Shown one piece after another: positions 8,701-18,081 of a stretch of 22,317 bases of DNA (position 1 is the first letter of the stretch; every line of letters begins with the position of its first letter). Origin of the DNA: XYA12-FULL-58-9 sp001798605 (GTDB lineage Bacteria > Myxococcota > XYA12-FULL-58-9); the NCBI GenBank assembly GCA_036736205.1, contig DAINMX010000087.1, positions 1 to 22,317 of the forward strand, given 5' to 3'. The notes under the pieces were generated by a model. The model was not told where the DNA came from and ran no database searches. It was given only the letters and a program-made list of their open reading frames with translations. Made by a program: the position numbers and the translations under genes.

Positions 8701-11700
8701 ATGGAGAAGGTTTTTACGCTGGCCTGTCCGAAGCAGTCACAATTCCTTCGGCCATTTTGTTCGCTGCACGCACGGTCACACTCACCCTGCAGGACGTAGA
8801 TGCGGTTGCCGTCCGCCACCATGCCGAGGACCGGTGGAAAGGCCTCCATGCTGAAACCGGAAAGTGTCGTAGGTTTGGTCGGATCGGTTGCGTCGATGAT
8901 CTCGATGCGATCGACGCCAGTGCTTTGACGAGAGGCGGTGTAAACAAACCCGTTGTTGACGAGCAATTGGTGGTGATTGGCTCGCAGTGGCAAGGTGATG
9001 CCCGTCGCGTCCTGCCAGCAATCCGTCCCTGGGGTGCAGGAGTCATTCAGTGGCAGAACGAGCAAATCGTCAGAGAAGAGGATGACGAGGTAGTCGTCAT
9101 ACGCCTGGATCTTGAGCGGTTGATCGGCAAAGGTGCGACTGGTGACCTCAGTCATGCGGTCTGCGTATGTTGCTCCGGTGGGCTCGACGCGGAATTCCCA
9201 AACGGTCTTCTTGTCCTGACAACCCTCATCCTTCCAGTCAGCGCCGCCGGTGCCGCGCACGCCAAAGATCCTGGTGGGGTGCTCGGGCCCAGGTGCCGGC
9301 TGGGGATCGGCCGCAAAGACTTGCAGCTGTTCGGGACCGTAGTTTCTCGAGTCCACGATGCAGTCGGTAAGACCGAATAGCAGGCCATTGCGTCCCGGAG
9401 TTGCGTCGATTGCAACGGTGAAGGTCGTTCCTGCTGCGACAGGCGTGTCCAGGGCCAGGTCAAAGGTGTAGGTCCCCGCCGAACCATCAAACGGCAGCGT
9501 ATAGGATGCGATCGTTCTGATTTCTTCATCACCCGCTCCGGGCCGAATCGTGATGGTGTGGCCATTGAGGAGCGGTGGTGCCGCAAAACTCTGTATCGAA
9601 CCGAGATCGGTCGGATCGAAGTCGAGGCTGAGGCTGTCACCGTCAAGGGCCGTGCCCACGGCCGGGTCCGGTTGTTCCGTTGGACCATTGCGATAATGTC
9701 CGTACGACACCGGCGGGAAGGCCGATACGTCCATCATCGGCGCGATCGGTATGCCACCGGCCGGAAACGCTTGCACGACATAGTTGTTGGCAACCGACAT
9801 GGGTCCAAATGCGAGTGCCAAACCGTCGTCGGCGACATCGAGAGCGTGTGCACCCACGTCCGTCACTGGCGCGCCAAATGGGTCGATGACCCGCATCGAA
9901 TGGTGCGCGTTGAAGAACGCTATCAGCTTGTAGAATCCAGGCTGATAATCATTGAGAATGAGATGCCGCCCGTCTGGATGCAGAGCCCAACCCGAGATCG
10001 CCTGCACCGTTTCCGTTGTTTCAAGAGTGAACGCGCCGTTGACAGCATCGTACGCCCAATAGCTCAGCTCCGATGCGGTCAGCGTGAAATCTGGTGCCTC
10101 GTCTCCCGAGAATTTCAAGCCGAGTGTGCCGCTGATACCCATCTTGTTGCCCGCGCCGTCGTCGGCAAGCTCGAAGAACAGCGAATTGTCCGGCAGGGAG
10201 ATCCGCGACAACTGCGTGTAGTTGCTCGACCCGTCAAAACGGTAGGTTGTCAAGACGCGAACAGGAGCGTTTTCGTTGGGCAGGTCTTGAAGCAGAGGCT
10301 CCGCGTCAAAACGCGACTCGACCGGACCGAGCTCCGGATCAGAGCTGTGCACGAAGATCAGATCGCCATCGAACAGAATCTGTGTCGGGTCTGGAATATT
10401 GGGAATGAAGCCTCTGTCCGTGGTCGAGAAACAGCAGATGTTGACCTGACGCACTTGGAGACCGCCGTCGGTTGGAACGAAGAAGAAATCGGTCGTTGTG
10501 TCTGTGGGGTCTGGGTTTGCCCACACGCGCGTAATCGAGCCACCGATCTGACTGAGGAGCTTCGCCGCATACAACGATGGCGAGTTTGATGCTTCAGCAG
10601 ATAGGGCGCTCTCATTGCCCGCCGCATCCACCGCGGACAACGCGACGTACACATCGGTATCGTTGGCGAGACCCGTCAGGTTGATGGTGTCGGCCAAGCC
10701 CACATTGATCGGTGACGCACCCTCGGCTGCACCGGTACCAATGTAGACCCCACTGAGGGTGCCGTAGTACAGCAGGTAATACTCGACGTCTGAGGAAGTG
10801 CTCGGGCTCCACTGTACGCGCAACTCCCCATCGAAGGCTTCGAGCTTGACCCCGGCGGGACGCACGGGAGGTTGGTCGTCGTGGGTCACCAGCGAGAAGT
10901 CATCGGTGCTGACGTTGCCCGCCAGATCCACGGCACGGATACGCAGGGTATTGGTCTGGTTGTCCGATAGTGTGATCGGAAACGCCGTCGTCGTGGCCGG
11001 GAGTGCCAACGCCGTGAAATCCGCATACTGCCCGCCCTTGATCTCAAAGTGTGAGAAATGCTCATCAGCGACGATGCCTTCGACAATTTCAAAGGTGTAG
11101 CTCGTATGGGTGACGATGTCGCTCGTCAGAACCACCTTGGGTGCAATGGGCGCAACGAGATCGAGCGTGATCATTGTTTGCGTCTCGCTGGACCTATTGC
11201 CGGCGAGGTCGCGGTAGCGTGCAGATATCGTGCAAACCCCAACCACACAGTCGGCTGCCAGCAGCACGTATTGCAGCGATGGTGCGTACTCGAGCCACGG
11301 TTGGCCGTCCCACTTCGTACCTCCCGACTTCATGGAGAACTGCATTTGTGGACCGACTTCATTGCTGTCGATGCCGGGCTCAATGCCGATGATCTCGGAG
11401 CGCGTGTAGTATGTCGGCATGTGGTAGGTGACAGAACCAGCCACCGAGATGTCCAAACTCTCGCCAACCGGCGCAACCGTATCGAGTCGGATGGTGGCTT
11501 GGGCCACATCGCTCGGTGTGCCTCTGACGTCGTAGTAGATGACAAAGACCGTGTAGTCTTGATCGACCGATCCCTGGGTACAGCTGCCCGTCGCCCCACC
11601 CAACAGACAGAATTGCGCCGTGCTGGCCATGGCTGCGGCACTGTCGTAACCAGCAAATGTCGTCGGATCCAGCGCCGCTTCGTACCGCTGTGCCCCCACG

Positions 11701-14700
11701 GCAAAGAGGTTGAGGGTGACTTGCGGATCGTTCGTGAAGCCAACCAAGGTTGCGTTAGCGCCGCGCGCAATCGAAACCGCCGGGGCCTCGGGACCCACGG
11801 TGTCGACATCGATGCTATCTGGCTGACACACCGCGCTCTCATTGCCAGCAGCGTCGCGAAAACGTACCGAGATGCTGCGCTGCACATTGTCTCCAGGCTG
11901 CAATATCCAGGTCGTCACCAACGGGTTTTCGGTGAAAGGCGTCCAGGCACCGCCGCTGCAGCCGGTACCATCGCTGAGCTTGTATTCTGCGACTCCCGCC
12001 GGCACGTCGCTGGCGCCTATCTCGACATCCACGGTTGTCTTGTTGGTAATCAATCCGTCACTTTCGATGGAAATGGACGGGCTGACCGGACCTGTGGTGT
12101 CCAGAATGATGCTGTCACTCACCAGGGCGAAGTTTTTCGCCGCGTCCCGTACACACACCCGCACAGTCACGTCACCCTGGTCTGTTCCGAGATTGAAGGC
12201 AGGAGCACTCGTGTAGGTTTCGTAGTTGGTGTCAAGGCTGCAGTCAGCTGGCGTGCACACCACGACGCAAGTGGGGCCAGGGCAGTTCGTGGCAGTGCAC
12301 TCGGCTGGCACGGGTAGCCGCATCTGAGTGACATCGGCAGAAGCACTCAAGCTCAGCCGTGCTGCCGCGTTTGTGGCAAAGGTCGCGTCGCCATTGAGGG
12401 TCATGTTCCCAGTGGGAGCATCGGGGTCGACGTCGACCTGAGTCGAAAATCCCGCAGTATTTCCGGCTGTATCCCGTAGACACAGGGAGACCGTTTGTGT
12501 GCCCGTGCCGTTCAGATTCATGGATGGAGGGGTGTCATTGTAGCTCACATAGGGTGCCCCCGAACAATCAAGAGAACCCTGCGCGAGCGCCATCTCTTGC
12601 GTGTTCGTGTCGTCGTTGCGAGTCAAAGTTACGGAAACCGTCGCGGACTTGGAGTGGTTGCCGCCGACGATGGTGATGGTTCCACTTGGTGGTTGCGTAT
12701 CGAGAGTGATCGTCGCGGCAATGAACGTCGAGTCGGTGGGTCCAACGAGCCCGACGTTGTCCAACACCTGCATGTACACACTCTTCGCGCCATTGCCATC
12801 GCTGTCCAGGGTCCAAGGGCGCGATAGTGCGGGAGTCGTCTCCCACGGCTGTGCCAGAATCGCCACCGGATCGTTGCTCAAGCGTACGCCAGACACGCCA
12901 CTGGTGGCGTCCCCATGGCTGAGACTGACCGTCACGTTGGCGGTGTTGGTAAAGCCCCCACTGCTCGCCCCGTTGATGCGGACGCTGCCATAGGGGACAG
13001 TGGTATCGACCAGAATGGTGTCTGTGGCCGAGCCGTAGTTCCCGGCGGCGTCTTGCAGACACACCGTCAACGCGTACTCCCCGTCACCCACAGGTGTGAA
13101 GCCAAAGGGTTGGTTGGGATTGAATGCCACGTAGGCTTCCGCGGCACAGGCAGCAGAAGCACCTTCGACGAGCGCCATCTTGACGGTGTCGGAGCTGGCC
13201 GAGATTGCCACGGAAACGTTGGTTTCGTTCTGAGTGCCGAGCACCCCGCTGTTGAGGCTGACAATTCCAGTGGGGGGGAGCCTGTCGAGGACGATCGTGG
13301 CAAACCCCTCGCGTACGTTGCCCGCAGCGTCCCGAACCGCGGCAAAAACTATCTTGACCCCATCGATGGTAGGATTGAGCAGAACATAGTTCGTCTGGGT
13401 TGCAGCATAGCTGCCCTCCCACGGTGCACCTGAGAAGTCCGCAAGATTTGAGATCCGCATGTCGGCAAGCCCACTCTGGCCAGCACCATTGTCGGCAGCC
13501 CCCAAATTCACCGTCACCGTCGCGCCGTCGTTGGTGATGAGGCTGCTCGTCGTCGCGTCCACAGCTTCACCCTGCAAAGAAAGATTCATTGTCGGCGGTG
13601 TGTGGTCGTAGTCGATGAAGTCGTTTGTAATCGCGCTCGGTCGACCGGCCGCGTCCACCACTTGGACATACACCGTCTTCCTTTCGTCGATTCCGGGGGC
13701 CGCCATATTCCACAACATTGAGGAGACGAAGGGAATCGGCACTGCGTCCGACAGGTTGGAGTCATTGGAGATGAGCAGCTCGTGCACACCGTTTGCATCG
13801 GAGGCGAGGATGTTTACAGTCACATTGGTACTCGCCGTCCAGTCGTCAGTGCCATTGATGCGAAACAGATCCACCGTGGGTGCCCCCTCGTCATAGGTGA
13901 GGGACAAGGTCGGTGCGATCCGGCTGTTGCCAGCCGGATCGAAAAACGTGAACGTCACCGCATGGGGGCCAGGGCCCAAGAGCACAGGTAGGTCGAAACT
14001 TCGCTGTGGTGCATACACCTGGCTCGAGAAAACGGTTCCTGCCACATTGACGTCCATGTGGTCGATGACGCCACTGTTGTCGGCGGCAAACAGCGAGAAT
14101 ACGTTGTTCGCTGCCGTATAGAATGTGTCGCTGTCGTCCACGACGCAGCTTACGCAAGTTGCGCTGGCAGAGATGAGCTCTGGCGGCGTTCGGTCGAGAA
14201 CGACAGCAGCGGATCGCTCGCTGTAATTGCCCGCCGCATCAAACAACCGCACCAATATGGTTTTCGTGCCGTCGAGTGTATCTGGCGGGGTCAACTGCAG
14301 GGTCGATGCAAAAGGGCAGCTCACGATGGTGTCGTCGCATGCAGACGTACCACTGGCGTCTGGCGCAGGGAGAACGCCGTTCCACGAGTACTGCATATGC
14401 ACCGCCGGGTCGCCGCTGTCGGTAGACAACAGGATCGTCAACGGCAGCGTGCTCGCGTACCCTCGATTGTTCTCAATGGCCACCGTTCCACCGGGAGGCC
14501 GGGTATCGACGACAAAACCGATGTTCACGGGGGCTGAGTGATTGCCTGCGGCGTCCTTGAACTCCGCCCAGAGGTTGTACGGACTCGTCGACTCATTATC
14601 GATGGGCGGCAGCTCGATGCCAGCCGCATCCACCACACTCTCGGGAGCAACAAACGTGGCACTGCCCGCATCGAGGTCGAGGTCAGTCCATGCGCTGCCC

Positions 14701-17700
14701 ACAAACGTGTTGCTGCGCGACATCCTAAAGGCCGCAACATCAGGCAGAATACCCCAAGGAGCCGTTCCGACACCGATGTTCGCGGTGTACCGAATGCTGC
14801 GCGTGGCATACAGAGCAGGCGGCCCCGCCGCGATCTGGGTAACGCCATTGCCACTCGCAGCCAGCGTTCCTATGGGAGGCGAGATGTCGTAGATGATGCT
14901 GTCCGAACGCGTGGAAGGCTCGGTCAAAAGTTCCGTGCAGTTGTCCGCAGCATCGCAAAACCACGCGTAGATCGTGTGTTCCCCTTCGCCGCCGACAACC
15001 GTATAGCTCCCAAGCCCACCGGCGAGGGAAACGCGCACATCACCATTGATCGGGTTTCCCGTGCCATCGCGATCCAAAATTGCGTCACTGCTCAAGAAAG
15101 CATGGGACAGGGGCGCCGCATCAGCGGAAGGCCCCGTGGTCGCCACGGCTTGGACGTTGACCGCCACGGTCGTCTGCCGCGTATAGCCGTCGATAAGCGC
15201 GTCCGCGCCGCGCAGGATCGCAATGGAGGGCGTCAATGGGGGTTGTGTGTCATGGACGATTTGCGCGGTACCAGCTTCGAGCACATCAGCGCCCGTCAAC
15301 CCGATTGCGAGTTGTGCGACAATGGTCAGGCGACCTTCGCCCGTAACGTCTGCCAGGTACCGAGCGTCGGGGTCGTTGAGCTGATCAAAGGTGGCCCAGC
15401 AATCCGGATTGGGGGAGCCACCACTGCACAGGTCATCTGCCGGCGCAGCGTCGGGAAGAGTGAAGGATTGACGGCCAGGGAGTCCCAGTTGTTCTTGTCG
15501 AAAGCGAACGTACTCGGCCGATCCCGAAGTGATGCCCAGCAGCACCTGGCTCTTGCGTGTGTGGGGAATGCTCTGGCACTGGTTCGTAGGACTCGTCGGG
15601 TCGTTCTGATCACAAATCTTGAACGCACCTGAGATCCTGCCGAGCACCACCGCAACGGGCGTAGGTGAGCCGTTTACCGGTGAATCCTGTCCCTCAACGA
15701 CGTCAGCGGAGATGGTTTGCACCAGATAGTTTTCTGCGCTGCCGGTGATGCTGTAGTTGCCCACGGGCAGGCGACCAAATCCGTAGCGACCGGTGGCGTC
15801 GGTGATCGCCGCCATCATGACGTTGCCGTTGCGCTCCGCGATAACAGCGATGCCGCCGTGATTGCCCGTTACCAGGTCTTTGTCCCCGTACTTGAAGAAA
15901 CCAAACAGGCCGCCGCGTGCCAGGACCATTGTCTCGGCCCCCAACGACGATGCCTGACCCGCGCGAATGTCGATGGGACCGCGGGTGATTTGTACGTAGT
16001 TCGGAGGTTTGTTCAAGACGACTTCGTAGGAGCCCGGCGGAATGTGGTCGAGGCCGTAGGTGCAGACTCCATTGGCATCGGCATTCGATGTCAACGAGGA
16101 AGCCGGCCCACCGAAGGACCCGCGATCGACGACATTGCCGAGAAGATCCCGAACGGAGATGCTGACCCCTAGCGCATCTTGGCCATCTTCCAACGCCACG
16201 GTACCCGTGATACTGCCGCGCAGGTTGACGGTGTACACCGGACTAAGCATGGTCGGGGACGTGGTCCCATTGCCGAGCGCATCTTCCGCAACCGCTTCAA
16301 ACTGCACCGTTTGCATGTGCCCAACACCGTGAGACAAGGTTACTTCGGGCGTGAACGGCACAGTGATGGCGCTGGTCAGCGGCTGCACGCCATACCGCAT
16401 GCGGGCAGCGTCCGTGCCGACGAGAAACTGCAGTGAGGCCAAGGCGGAATGGATTTCGCCAGCCACCGCGTCCCGCACAAATATGGACGGATTCTCAAAC
16501 GCGGGCGGTGTCTCATCAATTGTGATCTGCTCGGTGAAGACTGTCGTTTCATTGCCCGCTCGGTCGATGAGCTGCAGACCAATGGTTTTGTTGCCGTCGC
16601 CAAGCTCGAGTGGAACCGAGCGGTAGTAGGTGATCGCCGCGTCGGTGGCAATTTGCGCGTCGTATCCGATCTGTGTTGGGTTACTCAACGCCGCTTCCGG
16701 TATCAATCGGACACCGGCGACTGTGGAGTACGGATCAAAGGCGCGTACTTCCACGGGCACGTCACCGGGATGGGGCGTTACATAGCGCTGGCCACCCAGG
16801 ACTGTGGCATTGGGTGCCAATACGAACGACAGGAGCTCTGGCGGCGATTCGTCGAAAACTATCGAGGCCGAGTAGATGTCTGTGCGTAACCTCTCCGTCA
16901 CAGAGGTTGCATTGACGACGCGGAACTGCACGTAGATCGTTTTTTCACCCTCGCCTGCCGAAAGCGTGTAGGGCACGACTGCCACATGTGCGGTCCAGTC
17001 AACGGGGGATCCGGACTCAGTGAGATCTGGACTCTCCGAATAACGCATCTCCAGCGGGTCGGCAAAACCGCCGAATGCCAACATTTCGAGATTGACCGAC
17101 CGATCCCGCGTGTACCGTTCGTCGTCGCTGTTTTGGGGGTCTGGCACGACCCTAACTACCGCCGATGCCGGATAGAGAACCAACGTCCGAGGCACAGCGG
17201 CATCTCGGGTGGAGGAACCGACGGCGACGTCGGCGAGATCCGGGGTGAAACCGTCGCGTTCGCAACGAACTTCGTAGTCACCGTTTTGCAGACTGTCAAA
17301 TGAGTAGAAACCGTTGATGTCGGTCTGGGTGATACGACTGGTAAAGACCCCACCTGATAGGTAGGTCAGCACGATCGTCGTGCCGGCAAGCGACGCGCTG
17401 CCATCATCGTTGATGGCAATGTCGCCGACGATCTGCCCGGTTGGCGGCAGAACCCCAGAGACAAGGACACCCACATCTGTCATGAGGCCCGGCAGGACTT
17501 CGATACCGCTGACGACCACGGGCTCGTTGGTCGCCGGGATATTCGCGACCGTCAGATCATAGCTGCCGGGAGGAATTCCCAGGCTCTCAAAGCAACCGGC
17601 ATTGTTGTTGCAATCGGCCCGTTCGGAGCTCACGTCTGCGTCCCGAATGGGAAGCCGTGCCCCCACTGGGATCCCTTCTTGCAGGAGCTGCACCTCCCAG

Positions 17701-17888
17701 CCAAGTTGACTAGGGGCTCCCAAGACAAATACCCGCCCACCAATGCGCCCATCTTTCAATTGCCCAGTCCCGTTCAGATCAAACGGGTTGGTGCGGTCGA
17801 CATCGGTGGAACAAGAAGTCATTGCAGCACAGGTGGCGGCGCACGTCAGCACCAGAGTCAGATAGCGTTCGAAACCAAATAATTGCAT
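5736..17888 (-). CDS. Giant (~4050 aa) multidomain surface lipoprotein
   Basis: The frame is open throughout. I start it at the ATG at 17888 (MQLFGFERYLTLVLTC...), which gives a lipoprotein signal ending MTSC with Cys26 as lipid site and then DRTNPFD; the 40 upstream codons would spoil this signal. Carboxypeptidase-regulatory-like beta domains lie near residues 150-228, 556-650 and 678-720. Ig-like domains are joined by D-x-x-x-P hinges. I count 17 hinges, two near 346 and 458 and a regular run from about 880 to 2337 spaced about 95-130 residues, most with a DAAGN-type strand. A fibronectin-III-like domain follows (about 2337-2445). Beta-propeller blades, several LVIVD-like (GGLRIVDISDP), fill about 2450-3600. 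A ThuA/glutamine-amidotransferase-like domain is at about 3610-3830 (PNVLLCGADG, YDAVLVWEHLGY, AGGGVVVSS). More propeller sequence ends the protein. It is presumably anchored in the outer membrane as an adhesive or binding protein; the ligand is unknown. Confidence 0.9.
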   Translation of the reverse strand: MQLFGFERYLTLVLTCAATCAAMTSCSTDVDRTNPFDLNGTGQLKDGRIGGRVFVLGAPSQLGWEVQLLQEGIPVGARLPIRDADVSSERADCNNNAGCFESLGIPPGSYDLTVANIPATNEPVVVSGIEVLPGLMTDVGVLVSGVLPPTGQIVGDIAINDDGSASLAGTTIVLTYLSGGVFTSRITQTDINGFYSFDSLQNGDYEVRCERDGFTPDLADVAVGSSTRDAAVPRTLVLYPASAVVRVVPDPQNSDDERYTRDRSVNLEMLAFGGFADPLEMRYSESPDLTESGSPVDWTAHVAVVPYTLSAGEGEKTIYVQFRVVNATSVTERLRTDIYSASIVFDESPPELLSFVLAPNATVLGGQRYVTPHPGDVPVEVRAFDPYSTVAGVRLIPEAALSNPTQIGYDAQIATDAAITYYRSVPLELGDGNKTIGLQLIDRAGNETTVFTEQITIDETPPAFENPSIFVRDAVAGEIHSALASLQFLVGTDAARMRYGVQPLTSAITVPFTPEVTLSHGVGHMQTVQFEAVAEDALGNGTTSPTMLSPVYTVNLRGSITGTVALEDGQDALGVSISVRDLLGNVVDRGSFGGPASSLTSNADANGVCTYGLDHIPPGSYEVVLNKPPNYVQITRGPIDIRAGQASSLGAETMVLARGGLFGFFKYGDKDLVTGNHGGIAVIAERNGNVMMAAITDATGRYGFGRLPVGNYSITGSAENYLVQTISADVVEGQDSPVNGSPTPVAVVLGRISGAFKICDQNDPTSPTNQCQSIPHTRKSQVLLGITSGSAEYVRFRQEQLGLPGRQSFTLPDAAPADDLCSGGSPNPDCWATFDQLNDPDARYLADVTGEGRLTIVAQLAIGLTGADVLEAGTAQIVHDTQPPLTPSIAILRGADALIDGYTRQTTVAVNVQAVATTGPSADAAPLSHAFLSSDAILDRDGTGNPINGDVRVSLAGGLGSYTVVGGEGEHTIYAWFCDAADNCTELLTEPSTRSDSIIYDISPPIGTLAASGNGVTQIAAGPPALYATRSIRYTANIGVGTAPWGILPDVAAFRMSRSNTFVGSAWTDLDLDAGSATFVAPESVVDAAGIELPPIDNESTSPYNLWAEFKDAAGNHSAPVNIGFVVDTRPPGGTVAIENNRGYASTLPLTILLSTDSGDPAVHMQYSWNGVLPAPDASGTSACDDTIVSCPFASTLQLTPPDTLDGTKTILVRLFDAAGNYSERSAAVVLDRTPPELISASATCVSCVVDDSDTFYTAANNVFSLFAADNSGVIDHMDVNVAGTVFSSQVYAPQRSFDLPVLLGPGPHAVTFTFFDPAGNSRIAPTLSLTYDEGAPTVDLFRINGTDDWTASTNVTVNILASDANGVHELLISNDSNLSDAVPIPFVSSMLWNMAAPGIDERKTVYVQVVDAAGRPSAITNDFIDYDHTPPTMNLSLQGEAVDATTSSLITNDGATVTVNLGAADNGAGQSGLADMRISNLADFSGAPWEGSYAATQTNYVLLNPTIDGVKIVFAAVRDAAGNVREGFATIVLDRLPPTGIVSLNSGVLGTQNETNVSVAISASSDTVKMALVEGASAACAAEAYVAFNPNQPFGFTPVGDGEYALTVCLQDAAGNYGSATDTILVDTTVPYGSVRINGASSGGFTNTANVTVSLSHGDATSGVSGVRLSNDPVAILAQPWETTPALSRPWTLDSDGNGAKSVYMQVLDNVGLVGPTDSTFIAATITLDTQPPSGTITIVGGNHSKSATVSVTLTRNDDTNTQEMALAQGSLDCSGAPYVSYNDTPPSMNLNGTGTQTVSLCLRDTAGNTAGFSTQVDVDPDAPTGNMTLNGDATFATNAAARLSLSASADVTQMRLPVPAECTATNCPGPTCVVVCTPADCSLDTNYETYTSAPAFNLGTDQGDVTVRVCVRDAAKNFALVSDSIILDTTGPVSPSISIESDGLITNKTTVDVEIGASDVPAGVAEYKLSDGTGCSGGAWTPFTENPLVTTWILQPGDNVQRSISVRFRDAAGNESAVCQPDSIDVDTVGPEAPAVSIARGANATLVGFTNDPQVTLNLFAVGAQRYEAALDPTTFAGYDSAAAMASTAQFCLLGGATGSCTQGSVDQDYTVFVIYYDVRGTPSDVAQATIRLDTVAPVGESLDISVAGSVTYHMPTYYTRSEIIGIEPGIDSNEVGPQMQFSMKSGGTKWDGQPWLEYAPSLQYVLLAADCVVGVCTISARYRDLAGNRSSETQTMITLDLVAPIAPKVVLTSDIVTHTSYTFEIVEGIVADEHFSHFEIKGGQYADFTALALPATTTAFPITLSDNQTNTLRIRAVDLAGNVSTDDFSLVTHDDQPPVRPAGVKLEAFDGELRVQWSPSTSSDVEYYLLYYGTLSGVYIGTGAAEGASPINVGLADTINLTGLANDTDVYVALSAVDAAGNESALSAEASNSPSLYAAKLLSQIGGSITRVWANPDPTDTTTDFFFVPTDGGLQVRQVNICCFSTTDRGFIPNIPDPTQILFDGDLIFVHSSDPELGPVESRFDAEPLLQDLPNENAPVRVLTTYRFDGSSNYTQLSRISLPDNSLFFELADDGAGNKMGISGTLGLKFSGDEAPDFTLTASELSYWAYDAVNGAFTLETTETVQAISGWALHPDGRHLILNDYQPGFYKLIAFFNAHHSMRVIDPFGAPVTDVGAHALDVADDGLALAFGPMSVANNYVVQAFPAGGIPIAPMMDVSAFPPVSYGHYRNGPTEQPDPAVGTALDGDSLSLDFDPTDLGSIQSFAAPPLLNGHTITIRPGAGDEEIRTIASYTLPFDGSAGTYTFDLALDTPVAAGTTFTVAIDATPGRNGLLFGLTDCIVDSRNYGPEQLQVFAADPQPAPGPEHPTRIFGVRGTGGADWKDEGCQDKKTVWEFRVEPTGATYADRMTEVTSRTFADQPLKIQAYDDYLVILFSDDLLVLPLNDSCTPGTDCWQDATGITLPLRANHHQLLVNNGFVYTASRQSTGVDRIEIIDATDPTKPTTLSGFSMEAFPPVLGMVADGNRIYVLQGECDRACSEQNGRRNCDCFGQASVKTFSISRNDMSGASAMSAAPRTPITVSNVALPFNGVGDLMVWENQLLVYANHDTDGNATPDEAHLLRLVGAQPWGVPGTVVSDSLLGPSIPLGGAMLSEPDWNTGIQDPYFGLATSGSYVFVHKRGDRTNCGSSLSRQIIALKLVADDAVLVGPEQDAPFANTFEVGSTRDDCVWTSVRDMQIVGNYLYVFENGKNDGGGLRIYDISAVINGSNDDVDGLDDTLPAPGDRFAANPFHDSNGESFSPARENIVPAGFWAASDVQGGTIAGSYAYVILSQTKDRGEGGLRIVDISDPEGPTETASIRVDAEDVHVEGGLLYVSTRRSGLRIYQLMRGAALRRGARYSDIGGDMTTFARAGSQIFGNSALARGDISVWRVGNAENHQTLPLYRSNGLQSPADIMRAFGTDELWSFNYYDWGLCSGGTNCLNLYDASYMGNDAALTTVRLGERMYTEQAFNHDIIPYQEDVLCNDGLGGPPTEPSPCCSNQRCQNDGTGSMFCQTIESRLIEITRGPSTLYFALATIEGNDEGIPGHNSGVYVIDKKPPHTLFIPPPLPNVLLCGADGATELADVSASLAATGLLGIITTMDCNAATPSVATLTANYDAVLVWEHLGYADATGLGDNLADFADAGGGVVVSSLAENTPILGRLDTEYYMAITGGSANFGDGPLYLLASSSHPILRGVTTFSGGTESLRNSWNSLNGAEIARWDPSGESLVATKELRGTRVVSLNLYPVSDAAGAGLWDSTTDGGILMANALVWAANLAGPPRYNITGKILAGPAAPAECNDVAGYGPDPSIASINDIVWHNGVLYTVGTELVAMQASDPDPSNPEFLNWAASDPNVKSVTVPSTSSGTSTVCIRGVVAAGTYLYAVGDENDAFEGDRDPCFPRGYDNADGRSLWIFDISVLMAPAEVSRLDFSDRLNSKSLAVDGNTVYLGDASPERILMVDVSDRVHPFMAGSFNVPGTNNSIEIYGPDIFIHGGNTGVNVLDGR

Positions 17889-18081
17889 GGTGTTTCCCGA
17901 GAATCGGTTCAGGTTCGGTCTTCGCAACCGACACAGTGCAAAGCGAAGACCCGTATAGCAAAGTGGTCGCCAATGCGCAGCCCCACAACGACCAAATATG
18001 GGAAGCATGTGCGAAGACTTCGATTGAGATTACATGGTCGAGGGCGTCTTCTCGCAGCGTTCAGTTGAAACGACTACAGCT
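17889..18081 (-). other. Upstream region of the giant lipoprotein gene
   Basis: This 193-bp stretch lies between the lipoprotein start and the right copy of the 178-bp repeat, and must hold the promoter of the two-gene unit if they are co-transcribed. Read on the minus strand it has a TATACG element about 60 bp before the ATG but no good -35 at the normal distance. A GGGAAA just before the ATG is a weak ribosome binding site. It shows no similarity to the kinase sequence that precedes the left repeat copy, so the repeat boundary at 18082 is sharp. Confidence 0.4.

Noticed and set aside
11058..12317. Long plus-strand open frame (419 codons) opposite the giant lipoprotein gene, with others at 14538-15632, 9558-10589 and 8523-9380
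   Set aside because: They lie entirely antisense to a continuous, motif-rich gene, show no recognisable domains, and are expected from the codon bias of the opposite strand.
10865..15250. Regular repeats that could suggest a CRISPR array or satellite
   Set aside because: The periodicity (about 300 bp) comes from Ig-like protein units; the DNA copies are too diverged and lack short identical repeats with unique spacers.
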